From positions 1,521,001-1,585,000 of the forward strand of contig NZ_CP063832.1 of the NCBI RefSeq assembly GCF_023277925.1: a stretch of 64,000 bases of DNA, read 5' to 3'. A program made the position numbers and the translations under genes. Source of the stretch: Pseudomonas entomophila. GTDB lineage: Bacteria; Pseudomonadota; Gammaproteobacteria; Pseudomonadales; Pseudomonadaceae. The number at the start of each line of letters is the position of its first letter. Position 1 is the first letter of the stretch. Positions 7,797-16,252 of the stretch are shown here, piece after piece. The notes under the pieces were generated by a model, which saw only the letters and a program-made list of their open reading frames with translations, was not told where the DNA came from and searched no databases.

Positions 7797-8780
7797 ATGA
7801 CAAAAGACCAATGGCTAGTCGTACGCAAGCAGATCCCCGATGGCGCGAAAGAGCCCTGGACCGTGATGCTGTGGATTGCCGACCTGGTGTTGCTGGTACT
7901 GGCGTGGAACTTCTGGCTGAGTGAATCCACCGTGCTGCAGATTCTGGGCCTGCTGGTCGCGGGCCTGGCCACTGTGCAGCTGTACCTGATCCTGCACGAA
8001 GCCCTGCATGGCGCGACTTCGGACAATCGTCGACTCAACGACATCATCGGCCACTTCAACGGCTGGTTGATCGCCCTGCCGTTCCTGGTCCGTCGGCGTT
8101 TCCACATGGCCCACCACACCTGGACCGCGCACCCACTCAACGACCCAGAGAACCGCGGGATGATCGAGCGGTTCGCGGTCATGACCAAGAAACAGGAACG
8201 CACCCTGGAGTTCATGTGGAAGCACTGGCTGCCGATGATCGCCGTCAACCATTTCCTGCTGAACTGGCGTGCGCCGTTCATTGCCCGGGCCCAGGGCGAC
8301 GACTCGCCGCGCATCCTCAAGGAGATTCGTTTCGCCCGCCTGTACCTGCTGGGCTACCTGGTGGTGGCCGTCGCTGCCTGGGCGTTCGGTCATCTGGCCG
8401 ACCTGGCGCTGTTCTACCTGATCATCTGGCTGTTCCTGGCCCTGATCGTGGAGCTGGTCAACCTGCCCCACCACGCCGAGGCCCCACTGCTCGCAAAAGA
8501 TGGCGAGCGCCTGCAGTTCTGGGAGCAGGACCGTGTGTCGCACGACTGCAAGAGCGTGCCGGTATGGTCGCGCTTCGTGATCCTCAACTTCAACTTGCAT
8601 ATCGTGCACCACGCCTTCCCTTCGGTGCCATGGTACCGGCTGCCCGAGGCACACCGCATGCTGCACGAGCAGGACGGCAGCCCGGCGGCATCACAGCTCA
8701 ACGAGTGGGACTTCTCCAGAAAGAATCGGCGCAGGCCGCTGTTGAAACTGATGGGCCATTTCTTCGACCATCGCGCCTGA
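7797..8780 (+). CDS. Membrane fatty acid desaturase/hydroxylase family di-iron protein
   Basis: 327 aa from the ATG at 7797 (GGAG upstream). The histidine boxes of integral-membrane di-iron desaturases are present in order: HEALH (about 71), HMAHH (about 103), 'LPHHAEAP' (about 222) and HIVHH (about 268). Hydrophobic pairs at about 20-60 and 180-215 would span the inner membrane. The family includes acyl-lipid desaturases, alkane hydroxylase-like enzymes and the terminal-alkene-forming UndB. Chain position and reaction cannot be told from sequence. The upstream acyltransferase may supply or use an acyl conjugate. Confident as to family, open as to product. Confidence 0.85.
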   Translation: MTKDQWLVVRKQIPDGAKEPWTVMLWIADLVLLVLAWNFWLSESTVLQILGLLVAGLATVQLYLILHEALHGATSDNRRLNDIIGHFNGWLIALPFLVRRRFHMAHHTWTAHPLNDPENRGMIERFAVMTKKQERTLEFMWKHWLPMIAVNHFLLNWRAPFIARAQGDDSPRILKEIRFARLYLLGYLVVAVAAWAFGHLADLALFYLIIWLFLALIVELVNLPHHAEAPLLAKDGERLQFWEQDRVSHDCKSVPVWSRFVILNFNLHIVHHAFPSVPWYRLPEAHRMLHEQDGSPAASQLNEWDFSRKNRRRPLLKLMGHFFDHRA

Positions 8781-8800
8781 CCCATGCGAGCGCCGCTCGC

Positions 8801-8937
8801 GCGGCGCATCGCGGCTAAAGCCGCTTACCCTGGTTGCACACGCCGTACTGTAGGAGCGGATTCATCCACGAGACACTCGCCTTCCTCGAACCCAAATGGC
8901 TGAGATGTTCGCCGGCAAGCCGGCCCCGCAGGAGCAC
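8801..8937. repeat. Cluster of three degenerate REP elements
   Basis: About 8802-8825 (GCGCATCGCGGCTAAAGCCG), 8849-8871 (TGTAGGAGCGGATTCATCCA) and 8908-8937 (TTCGCCGGCAAGCCGGCCCC) are variants of the putida-type REP palindrome. They fill the intergenic region between the desaturase and RHS genes. Confidence 0.75.
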
Positions 8938-9007
8938 GTTCTGATCTCGACTAACCTGTAACTGCCTGCCGCCCTCACTGCGGCAGGGTCAAGTCAAGGA
9001 GACCAGG

Positions 9008-11887
9008 ATGAAAAACTCAGATCACTCACTGCACCACGGCACGCCAACGGTGGCGGTCCGCGACAACCGTGGGCTGGCCGTGCGCCAGATCGTCTACCAC
9101 CGCCCCCCGGATTCACCTGTCGACATCGACGAGCGCATCACCCGCCACCGGTTCGATGCCGTCGGCCATCCCGTCGAAAGCATCGACCCCCGCCTACCCG
9201 CCCCCAACTTCACCTATCACCTGTCCATGGCCGGTGAAACGCTGCGCACCGACAGTGTCGACGCCGGCCGCTCCCTCGCGCTGAACGATGTCGGCGGGCG
9301 CCCGCTGATGCAGCTCAGCGCCAATGACGTCGCGCGCTATCACTTCTATGAACCGGCGCCCCTCGCCGGGCGGCCGGTGCATGTCACCGAAGGCGCCTTG
9401 GGAGAAACGCCCCGCATCGCCGAACGCTTCCTCTGGGCCGGCCCCGACCAGGCGGCCAAGGGCCGTAACCTGGCCGGCGCATGCCTGCGGCACTTCGATA
9501 CCGCCGGTAGCCTGGGGACCGACTACATCGCACTGACCGCTACGCCTTTGTCGACCACGCGCCAGCTGCTCGCCGCCGACGGCGAATCCGATTGGCAGGG
9601 CGCGGACGAGGCCGCCTGGCAACGCCTGCTGGCACCGCAGGCCTACACCACCTCGGGCCGTTACGACGCCACCGGTACCTTGCTCGAACAGACCGACGCC
9701 TGCGGGCACAAACAGCGCCTGGCCCACGATATCGCCGGGCAACTGGCCAACAGCCGGTTGACCATCAACGGCGGCGCCGAACAGGTCATCCTCAAGTCCG
9801 TCGTATACTCGGCCGCTGGGCAGAAGCTGCGCGTGGAGCATGGCAACGGCGTGGTCACCACCTTCACCTACGAACCCCGCACCCAGCGTCTGGTTCATAT
9901 CCTGGCGGTGCGGCCAGCCGATGCAAAACGGTTGCAAGACCTGCGCTACGCCTACGACCCCGTGGGCAATGTGCTGGAACTGCACAATGACGCGGAAGCG
10001 ACACGCTTCTACCGTAACCAGAAGGTCGATCCCGAACACCACTACACCTACGACACCCTGTACCAACTGGTCAGTGCCACTGGCCGCGAACTGCTCGACA
10101 TCGCCAGACGCCCGCCGAAACAACGCTCGACCACCCTCCCGCTTCCAACCAACGACGGCACCCTCGTCAACTATGTGCGCCACTACCACTATGACCGTGG
10201 CGGCAACCTGACCGGCTTCAACCATAACCCCGGCGCTGGCGCCGGCGCCAACAGCTACACGATCGAGCTGACGGTGTCCGACCGGAGCAATCGGGCCGTG
10301 TCCAAAGACGTCACGGAAGACCCAACACAGGTCGATACGTACTTCGACGCTGCGGGCAATCAACGCCAGTTGCAGGCGGCTCAGTTGCTGGAATGGACCA
10401 GCCGGGGCGAACTGGCGCGGGCCGTGCTGATCGCCCGTGCCAGCCTCGCGGCCGATGAAGAGACCTACCGCTACGACGCCGGCAGCCAGCGAGTCGTCAA
10501 GCGTCGCTCGGAACTGACCGCCGGGACCGTGCGCCACAGCCACGTGCTCTACCTGCCGGGGCTGGAACTGCGCACTCACTACAGCGACACGACCGTGGAA
10601 TCGTCGCGGCACGAAATCATCGTCGGCGCCGCCGGCAGCGCCCAGGTGCGGGTGCTGCACTGGGAAACCGGTCTGCCCCCGGGCATGGCTAACGACGCGA
10701 TTCGCTATAGCTATACCGACCTGATCGGCAGCGTCGGCCTGGAGCTGGATACAAACGCCGAAATCATTAGCCAGGAAGAGTACTACCCCTACGGGGAAAC
10801 CTCGGTGTGGTTACCGCATCGCAAAGTGGAAGCGGATTACAAGACTGTGCGCTACTCCGGTAAAGAGCGAGACGCGACCGGGCTGTATTACTACGGCTAT
10901 CGCTATTACCAGCCCTGGCTGGGGCGTTGGCTGAGTGCGGACCCGGCGGGGACAGTGGATGGGCTGAACCTGTATCGAATGGTCCGAAATAACCCCGCGA
11001 CGTTAAACGATACCGATGGGTTATCACCAACCTCCAAAGATGAAAAAAAGGAAGCGCTAGCGCGACACCATAGCCGAGAAGAAGTTTACCACACATACAC
11101 TGGCATAAAAGCGTCTTCTAAAATAATCAATAAGACCTCTGTGGAAGTAGGTAATTTCGTGCGCTCCAAGAGCGCCACGCTGACTTACAGCACATTTTCG
11201 ATGGGCATAGTAGAGGTCGTGGGCGGTGCGGTTTCATCACTGGTTACGATTATGGCATTCCCAGTTTTTGGCCCCGCCGCCTTCGTTGTCGGCACGGCGA
11301 CCAAAGAAGTAGTTAAAGCAGTGGCGCCTCCTTACGATCCTGTTCCAAAAATGGGCATGACCAAAGAGCTAGTGAAGGAAACGCATAAATTTTCGCAGCA
11401 GACCATAGATGTGGTAAATAAGTATGCGAACAAGGAATTTATCGGTCATAAGATAACCGACAAGGTTCTAAACACAGCGCTTGATACTGTTGCGGAAGCT
11501 GCGGTCGGCACCGCCATTCCGGGCTCCGTGCCATTCACAGGGATTTACAAAGCCGGCAAAAAATTAAATGAAGCCAAAAATACCACCAAAGAACAAGTGA
11601 TTAGAAAATTTGCTGCAGAGCTTGATGAATACGAATCAAAGTTCAAGGAATATGTCGAGCGAGTCGACGACTCTTTCAACAGGCATGGCAAGGCTATAGA
11701 TCAGAGCTTTTGGGTAGATCCTTTGGGCACGAGTCCGACCGGGGATATAGGTCTTCCCACGGACGTGCATCTTGGCCACCTCCCTTTCATCAGAAGGAGC
11801 TCATTCGACAAGCACGTCAGTCGGACGGAGGCAGCGCTGGAGAGAGGAAGGCGGGTCATAGCCAAATACGACCAGCGTAAACAGTAA
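9008..11887 (+). CDS. RHS-repeat / TccC-like protein with C-terminal toxin tip
   Basis: 959 aa. The N-terminus ('TPTVAVRDNRGLAVRQIVYHR') is typical of TcC components of insecticidal toxin complexes. YD/RHS repeats follow ('YDATGTLLEQTDACGHKQRL', 'YAYDPVGNVLELHND', 'YHYDRGGNLTGF'). The RHS-associated core lies at about 614-672: 'YSGKERDATGLYYYGYRYY', then 'GRWLSADPAG' and 'GLNLYRMVRNNPATLNDTDGL'. Such cores self-cleave and encapsulate the variable C-terminal effector. Residues about 673-959 are that effector: lower GC, Lys-rich, with a glycine-rich hydrophobic stretch at about 733-768 and a charged end; no known toxin fold recognised. No TcA/TcB gene, VgrG or small immunity gene is adjacent; the next gene is convergent. 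Confidence 0.9.
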   Translation: MKNSDHSLHHGTPTVAVRDNRGLAVRQIVYHRPPDSPVDIDERITRHRFDAVGHPVESIDPRLPAPNFTYHLSMAGETLRTDSVDAGRSLALNDVGGRPLMQLSANDVARYHFYEPAPLAGRPVHVTEGALGETPRIAERFLWAGPDQAAKGRNLAGACLRHFDTAGSLGTDYIALTATPLSTTRQLLAADGESDWQGADEAAWQRLLAPQAYTTSGRYDATGTLLEQTDACGHKQRLAHDIAGQLANSRLTINGGAEQVILKSVVYSAAGQKLRVEHGNGVVTTFTYEPRTQRLVHILAVRPADAKRLQDLRYAYDPVGNVLELHNDAEATRFYRNQKVDPEHHYTYDTLYQLVSATGRELLDIARRPPKQRSTTLPLPTNDGTLVNYVRHYHYDRGGNLTGFNHNPGAGAGANSYTIELTVSDRSNRAVSKDVTEDPTQVDTYFDAAGNQRQLQAAQLLEWTSRGELARAVLIARASLAADEETYRYDAGSQRVVKRRSELTAGTVRHSHVLYLPGLELRTHYSDTTVESSRHEIIVGAAGSAQVRVLHWETGLPPGMANDAIRYSYTDLIGSVGLELDTNAEIISQEEYYPYGETSVWLPHRKVEADYKTVRYSGKERDATGLYYYGYRYYQPWLGRWLSADPAGTVDGLNLYRMVRNNPATLNDTDGLSPTSKDEKKEALARHHSREEVYHTYTGIKASSKIINKTSVEVGNFVRSKSATLTYSTFSMGIVEVVGGAVSSLVTIMAFPVFGPAAFVVGTATKEVVKAVAPPYDPVPKMGMTKELVKETHKFSQQTIDVVNKYANKEFIGHKITDKVLNTALDTVAEAAVGTAIPGSVPFTGIYKAGKKLNEAKNTTKEQVIRKFAAELDEYESKFKEYVERVDDSFNRHGKAIDQSFWVDPLGTSPTGDIGLPTDVHLGHLPFIRRSSFDKHVSRTEAALERGRRVIAKYDQRKQ

Positions 11888-11941
11888 AAAGCGGGAAGCC
11901 TGCAGGGAGCGCTTACCCTTCCCTTGCTCAAGGCAAGGCCG

Positions 11942-11973
11942 TCAATGATTGAGGTTCCGGCGCCAATCATTGA
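11942..11973. terminator. 10-bp hairpin between convergent RHS and KfrA-like genes
   Basis: TCAATGATTG (11942-11951), 12-nt loop, CAATCATTGA (11964-11973): a perfect stem located between converging genes. There is no strong T-run on either side, so termination is likely but not certain. Confidence 0.45.
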
Positions 11974-12045
11974 GGGCCTTCGCCTTATTCGAGAAAGTTT
12001 CGTCGTTGATAACGCCGGGGCGCTGCATCACAGTTGGCACGGTCC

Positions 12046-12073
12046 CAGCAGGAGCGGGTTTACCCGCGAAGCA
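12046..12073. repeat. REP element
   Basis: CAGGAGCGGGTTTACCCGCG-type palindrome, just past the 3' end of the KfrA-like gene. Confidence 0.7.
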
Positions 12074-12078
12074 GGCGC

Positions 12079-12858
12079 CTATGGATGAGTGCCCGCCCCT
12101 AAGAGCGCCAGCTGCCTGTCCTGCTCGGCACAGCGTTCACGTTCCGCCTCCAGTTGCCGGCGCATCTCCTCGCTCGCGCCCTGGGCCTGGGCAAGGATGG
12201 CGCGCAAGCCCTGCACCTGGGCATCGCGCTGTTCCAGCTGCTCACCCATCACCTTGCGCTCCGACTGCGCCTGGCGTTGCTCGGCTTGCAGTCGCTCGTT
12301 GTCACGGTGCAGGCGAGTCAGCTCTTCCTGGCGAGCGTTCATGCCCAATTGAACGGTCTGCAGTTGCCCCTGCAACTGGCGAACCTGGGTCTCATGGCGG
12401 CGCTGGTCCTGTTCGCGTTGCTCTCGGTTGCTGGCACGCAAATGCTCGATGTCTTCATGGGCCTGGCGGTGCTTTTCTTCCAATGAGCGGACCTGTTCTT
12501 CCTTATCCGTCAGGCGCACCTGCAGTTCACCCAAGGCCTGCCGGGCCAGCTGCAGTTGCGACGCCAGCACCCGGCGCTGGTTGTCCACCTCTGCCTGGGC
12601 GGCATCGATGCGTGCCTGCCCCTCCTCCTGCAGCTGTGTCGCCAGTTGCTCCACCAACTTGCTCAACGGTTCGCTGAGGCTGGTCATGCCGTTGAGGCTC
12701 ACCGGCTCCAGCTCTTTCAGATAACGATGAATCGTGGTTTTCGAGCCGGTATTGCCCAATTCGATACGTACAGCATCGATACTCGGATGCTCGCCCCGGG
12801 CAATCAACAACTGCCGCGCACGCTGCACTGCTGCCTTGTCTATCCCGGTCCTGGCCAT
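12079..12858 (-). CDS. KfrA-like DNA-binding coiled-coil protein
   Basis: 259 aa from the ATG at 12858 ('MARTGIDKAAVQRARQLLI'). Residues about 1-55 match the KfrA_N DNA-binding domain, including 'IDAVRIELGNTGSKTTIHRYLKEL'. From about 65 to 250 the protein is one long alpha-helical coiled coil rich in Gln, Glu, Arg and Leu. Plasmid KfrA proteins are autorepressors that bind palindromes and take part in segregation; chromosomal relatives in Pseudomonas have no settled role. A perfect 16-bp palindrome lies 22 bp upstream of the start and is the obvious autoregulatory site. No plasmid genes surround it. Confidence 0.8.
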   Translation of the reverse strand: MARTGIDKAAVQRARQLLIARGEHPSIDAVRIELGNTGSKTTIHRYLKELEPVSLNGMTSLSEPLSKLVEQLATQLQEEGQARIDAAQAEVDNQRRVLASQLQLARQALGELQVRLTDKEEQVRSLEEKHRQAHEDIEHLRASNREQREQDQRRHETQVRQLQGQLQTVQLGMNARQEELTRLHRDNERLQAEQRQAQSERKVMGEQLEQRDAQVQGLRAILAQAQGASEEMRRQLEAERERCAEQDRQLALLGAGTHP

Positions 12859-12880
12859 GTTCGCTCCTGAGGTTTCATAC

Positions 12881-12896
12881 CATGGTACGTACCATG
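12881..12896. promoter_or_regulatory. 16-bp perfect palindromic operator upstream of the KfrA-like gene
   Basis: CATGGTACGTACCATG is fully self-complementary, lies 22-38 bp upstream of the KfrA-like start codon and between it and ankB. KfrA proteins are known to bind palindromes in their own promoter; that this one is the site here is inference. Confidence 0.6.
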
Positions 12897-12932
12897 TAAT
12901 TACACGAATTTTGCACCTGTGCGCAGGGGATA

Positions 12933-13493
12933 TCAAGGTGCCGCAGGTGTGCCCTTCACCTCGCCCCGTTGCAGGCTGCCCACGGTGTTGCCCATGGCAT
13001 CCCGCGCATCGAGGTCGGCGCCCCGCGCTTCCAGGGCCTGCAGCACCTCGGTGCGCTGGAACAGCGCGGCGTACATCGCCGCCGTCTGCCCAGAGGCATT
13101 GTGCTGGTCGGGGCTACAGGGGGCGTCAATCAGGCGCCGGGCAATACGTACCTCGCCCTTGAAGATGGCCCCCATCAGTGCCGTGTTGCCGCGAAAATCC
13201 TGCACGCAAGGGTCGGCACCGGCTTCCAGCAGTTGCTGCACTGCCTGGCCCTGGCCGTGATAGGCCGCCAGGATCAGGCCGGTATAACCCTTCGCGTCGT
13301 GCACATTCAGGTCGAACCCAGCCTCGATGAATGTCTGCAGCATGGCCTGGTCGCCGCGTCGCGACGCGTCGAAAAAGTAGTCGCGCAAGCGTTGCTCGAC
13401 GGCCATGCCCTGCTCTGCCGGCTGAGGGGGCTCCTCGGCCAGTGCTGTGCCAGCGAACAGGCCAAGTACAACGGCCGCTGTCCATCCACGCAT
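12933..13493 (-). CDS. ankB: Periplasmic ankyrin-repeat protein downstream of KatB
   Basis: 186 aa with a signal peptide (MRGWTAAVVLGLFAGTALA). Four to five ankyrin repeats follow from about residue 45: 'RGDQAMLQTFIEAGFDLNVHD', 'KGYTGLILAAYHGQGQAVQQLL', 'GNTALMGAIFKGEVRIARRLI' and 'GQTAAMYAALFQRTEVLQALEARG'. In P. aeruginosa the ankyrin protein AnkB is encoded next to the catalase KatB and is needed for full catalase activity. Gene order and domain content agree here. It follows katB by 58 bp on the same strand, with a strong hairpin in between, so expression is probably set lower than that of katB. Confidence 0.88.
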   Translation of the reverse strand: MRGWTAAVVLGLFAGTALAEEPPQPAEQGMAVEQRLRDYFFDASRRGDQAMLQTFIEAGFDLNVHDAKGYTGLILAAYHGQGQAVQQLLEAGADPCVQDFRGNTALMGAIFKGEVRIARRLIDAPCSPDQHNASGQTAAMYAALFQRTEVLQALEARGADLDARDAMGNTVGSLQRGEVKGTPAAP

Positions 13494-13517
13494 GGCGGTT
13501 ACCTCCGAAGCAATGAA

Positions 13518-13539
13518 GAGCGGGCCCGAAGGCCCGCTC
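13518..13539 (-). terminator. Hairpin between katB and ankB (attenuator or partial terminator)
   Basis: GAGCGGGCC (13518-13526), tetraloop CGAA (TTCG on the transcribed minus strand), GGCCCGCTC (13531-13539). The 9-bp GC-rich stem closed by a UUCG-type tetraloop is very stable. There is no T-run; partial termination or protection of the katB mRNA 3' end is likely. Confidence 0.6.
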
Positions 13540-13551
13540 GTGAGTCACCCA

Positions 13552-15093
13552 TCAGTCCTGCAGCTTGGCCGCCAACTGCTGGACCCGTTTCAAGTCAGCC
13601 TTGGCCACTTTGGCCAGGCCCGTGCCGTAATCGCTGTCGGCCTTGTAGAAGAACGACAGCATGATGTAGCGGCTCTCCTCGTCCGCAGTCGCCAGCGCAG
13701 CGCCCAGGCTGTTGATCAAGTCGGTCTGATCCTTCTTGCCATACGAACGGAACAGCTCACCGGTCTGCTTGAAGTTCTGCTCGCGCTGGATCTTCGCCTG
13801 CTGGGTGCTGCCACTGAGCGGGGTCGATACGTAGCGGGCGCTGGCCTGCTCATCGCGCGGCTGGCGGCGGCTTGGCTGGTAGTTCACGCCACTGTCGGTG
13901 TGGCCAGCGTTCATCGCGCCGTCCTGGTTGATGCTGTTGACCTCGGCGCGCGGGCGGTTGACTGGCAGGCTCAGGCCATTGGCGCCGATCCGGTACATCT
14001 GGGTGTCAGCGTAGGCGAACAGACGCCCCTGCAGCAGGCGGTCCTCGGATGGTTCGATGCCCGGCACCAGGTTCGACGGCGCCATGGCGACCTGCTCGGT
14101 CTCCTGGAAGAAGTTGTCGACGTTGCGGTCGAGCACCATCTGGCCGACCTTGCGCTCGGGCACGCCGGGCCAGATCTTGGTGGCGTCCAGCGGGTCGAAG
14201 TCGAACTTGGCCAGCTCTTCAGGCTTGAGCACCTGGATGTAAAGGTCCCATTTCGGGAAGTTGCCTTTGCCGATCGCACTGACCAGATCGTGGGTCATGT
14301 GGCTGTAGTCGCGGCCCTGGACTTGCTCGACCTGTTTCGGGTCGAGGTTCTTCTGCCCTTGCAGGCTCTTCCAGTGGAACTTCACGTAGTGCGTCTCGCC
14401 CTTGGCGTTGACCAGCTTGTAGGCGTGCACGCTGTTGCCGTCCATCTCGCGGTAGCTGGCCGGGGTACCTTCGTTGGAGTACAGCAGGGTCAGGGTGCGG
14501 GTAGCTTCAGGCACATGGGAGAAGAAATCGAAACGGCGCGAATCGTCGTCGAGGTTGGTGCGCGGGTCGGGCTTGAAGGCGTGGACCATGTCCGGGAACT
14601 TGATCGCGTCACGGATGAAGAAGGTCGGGAAGTTGTTGCCGACCAGGTCCCAGTTGCCGTCGGCGGTATAGAACTTGGTGGCGAAGCCGCGCGGGTCGCG
14701 CAGGGTCTCGGGGGAGTGGTTGCCGTGCACCACCGAGGAGAAGCGCACGAACACTGGGGTCTTCTCGCCGGGGCGGAACACCTTGGCCATACTCAAGTCG
14801 CTGATGTCGGCGCTGGCGGTGAACTGGCCGTGGGCACCGGTGCCGCGGGCATGCACCACGCGCTCGGGGATGCGCTCGCGGTCGAAGCGCTGCAGCTTCT
14901 GCAGCAGTTGCACGTCCTGCAGCAGCACCGAACCGTTGGGGCCGGCGGTCTGCGAGTTCTGGTTGTCACCCACCGGGGCGCCATTGTCGCGGGTCAGGGT
15001 GGCAGCCTGCACGGACATCGACAGCAGGCTGGCGGCGAGGCTGGCCGCTACCAACAGGCGGCCGGGTTGGAACAGTTTGAGGGAAGGGATCAT
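13552..15093 (-). CDS. katB: Periplasmic clade monofunctional catalase KatB
   Basis: 513 aa from the ATG at 15093, preceded by AGGAG; the longer open frame upstream has no ribosome site. A signal peptide ends at about residue 27 ('LLSMSVQA'). Heme-catalase landmarks are in order: the distal His in 'RERIPERVVHARGTGAHG', 'FSSVVHGNHSPETLRDPRGF', the distal Asn in 'GNWDLVGNNFPTFFIRDA', and the proximal heme Tyr in 'RLFAYADTQMYR' near 345. It decomposes H2O2 to water and oxygen in the periplasm. ankB follows. In P. aeruginosa katB is peroxide-inducible through OxyR; no clear OxyR site was made out here. The 322 bp upstream hold a REP pair. Confidence 0.95.
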   Translation of the reverse strand: MIPSLKLFQPGRLLVAASLAASLLSMSVQAATLTRDNGAPVGDNQNSQTAGPNGSVLLQDVQLLQKLQRFDRERIPERVVHARGTGAHGQFTASADISDLSMAKVFRPGEKTPVFVRFSSVVHGNHSPETLRDPRGFATKFYTADGNWDLVGNNFPTFFIRDAIKFPDMVHAFKPDPRTNLDDDSRRFDFFSHVPEATRTLTLLYSNEGTPASYREMDGNSVHAYKLVNAKGETHYVKFHWKSLQGQKNLDPKQVEQVQGRDYSHMTHDLVSAIGKGNFPKWDLYIQVLKPEELAKFDFDPLDATKIWPGVPERKVGQMVLDRNVDNFFQETEQVAMAPSNLVPGIEPSEDRLLQGRLFAYADTQMYRIGANGLSLPVNRPRAEVNSINQDGAMNAGHTDSGVNYQPSRRQPRDEQASARYVSTPLSGSTQQAKIQREQNFKQTGELFRSYGKKDQTDLINSLGAALATADEESRYIMLSFFYKADSDYGTGLAKVAKADLKRVQQLAAKLQD

Positions 15094-15290
15094 GAATCTA
15101 CTCCTAATGGCTCTATCAGGCGTCTTTGGTGCGCCTGACAGAGGGTAAGGAAGTGAGTCGCGATCGCTAAATTGATACTCCATATCAGTTCGATTGGTAA
15201 CTTTTATGGCTATGTATATTCGTTTCGGATATATGGGCGGACAGTCCGACGAGAGGATGGCAGGCACCGAACATCGAGCTCCGCCCGTAA

Positions 15291-15395
15291 GACGCATCGC
15301 GGATGAATCCGCTCCTACAGGCCGGCGCACCAGATGAACATTCGCTTCGTTGCATGTTGTTACAGGTGTAGGAGCGGATTCATCCGCGATGCGTC
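15291..15395. repeat. Inverted REP pair (BIME-like)
   Basis: A 29-bp arm at 15291-15319 is exactly reverse-complementary to 15367-15395 (core CGGATGAATCCG / CGGATTCATCCG). The pair lies between katB's promoter region and the convergent end of the DJ-1 gene. Confidence 0.85.
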
Positions 15396-15415
15396 GCGTC
15401 AGCGGCGCCCAACCC

Positions 15416-16099
15416 TCAAAGCATCGCTGCCACCTGCTGCGCCGTGGCCTTGGCCGACTGCGGGTTCTGCCCGGTGACCAGGCGCCCGTCCACCACCACC
15501 TTGGAGGTGAACGGCAACAATGCCTTCTCGTAACGTGCGCCGCGCTCGCGCATCAACGCCTCGGCGTTGTAGGGCACCTTACCCGCGACGCCCGCCAGCA
15601 CTTCCTCGATCCAGGCATAGCCGGTCAGGCGCCGCCCCTTCACCAACAGGCTGCCGTCGGACAGTCGCGTATTGAGCAGGCCGCAGTAACCATGGCACAC
15701 CGAGGCAACCACGCCACCCTGTTCGTAGATCTCGCGCGTCAGGCGCTGCAGGCCCGGATCGTCCGGAAAATCCCACATTACGGCATGGCCACCGGTGAAG
15801 TAGATGGCATCGAAATCGGCCGCCACCAGATCGTCAGGCTTGGCGGTATTGTCCAGCAGCGCCCTGCTTGCCGGGTCGTTCAACCAGGCCTTGCCCGTGC
15901 CATCGAGCAATGGCCATTTCAGCGAGCGCGGCTCCAGCGGCGTCTTGCCGCCTTTCGGGCTCACCAGGCGTTGTTCGTAGCCCTTGGCCGCGAACACGTG
16001 CCAGGCATGGGTGAGTTCCCCCAGCCACAGCCCGGTCGGATCGTTCGGGTCGGCGTAATGGGCGACGTTGGTGACAACATGCACGATGCGCTTGGTCAT
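15416..16099 (-). CDS. Type 1 glutamine amidotransferase-like protein (DJ-1/PfpI superfamily)
   Basis: 227 aa. The nucleophile elbow 'ASVCHGYCGLLN' (Cys near 133, followed by His) and the upstream 'FDAIYFTGGHAVMWDF' identify the DJ-1/PfpI fold, closest in layout to the Hsp31/class-I-GATase-like branch ('GLWLGELTHAWHVF', 'RLVSPKGGKTPLEPRS'). Such proteins act as glutathione-independent glyoxalases, deglycases or chaperones. A MerR-type promoter with a 19-bp spacer lies just upstream (16132-16162), and the same operator pattern precedes two other genes nearby. A role in handling reactive carbonyls is inferred from that context. Confidence 0.85.
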   Translation of the reverse strand: MTKRIVHVVTNVAHYADPNDPTGLWLGELTHAWHVFAAKGYEQRLVSPKGGKTPLEPRSLKWPLLDGTGKAWLNDPASRALLDNTAKPDDLVAADFDAIYFTGGHAVMWDFPDDPGLQRLTREIYEQGGVVASVCHGYCGLLNTRLSDGSLLVKGRRLTGYAWIEEVLAGVAGKVPYNAEALMRERGARYEKALLPFTSKVVVDGRLVTGQNPQSAKATAQQVAAML

Positions 16100-16131
16100 G
16101 GAGCGGTTCCTGCGGGTGATCGGTACCTCTC

Positions 16132-16162
16132 ACGTTAGCCTTCAAGTCAACTTCAAGGTCAA
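16132..16162 (-). promoter_or_regulatory. MerR-type promoter/operator for the DJ-1 gene
   Basis: Read on the minus strand: -35 TTGACC, a 19-bp spacer, -10 TAACGT. The spacer holds the inverted repeat CCTTGAAGT-TG-ACTTGAAGG. A spacer of 19-20 bp with an internal dyad is the hallmark of promoters that MerR activators untwist. The start codon is 33 bp beyond the -10 box. Confidence 0.75.
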
Positions 16163-16189
16163 GAGCAAGGCGGCACGCCGAATCGGCGC

Positions 16190-16220
16190 TTGACATTAAA
16201 GTTGAGTTGAACGTTAGGGT
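16190..16220 (+). promoter_or_regulatory. MerR-type promoter/operator for the acetoacetate-decarboxylase-like gene
   Basis: -35 TTGACA, 19-bp spacer, -10 TAGGGT. The spacer carries a weaker version of the same dyad, TTAAAGT-TG-AGTTGAA. It diverges from the DJ-1 promoter, with about 27 bp between the two -35 boxes. Confidence 0.7.
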
Positions 16221-16252
16221 GATCCTGCATTCAACCCTGGAGAGCTCGAACT

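Noticed and set aside
13447..15138. 563-codon frame antisense to katB
   Set aside because: Val/Gly/Arg/His-rich shadow without motif; the catalase frame is complete.
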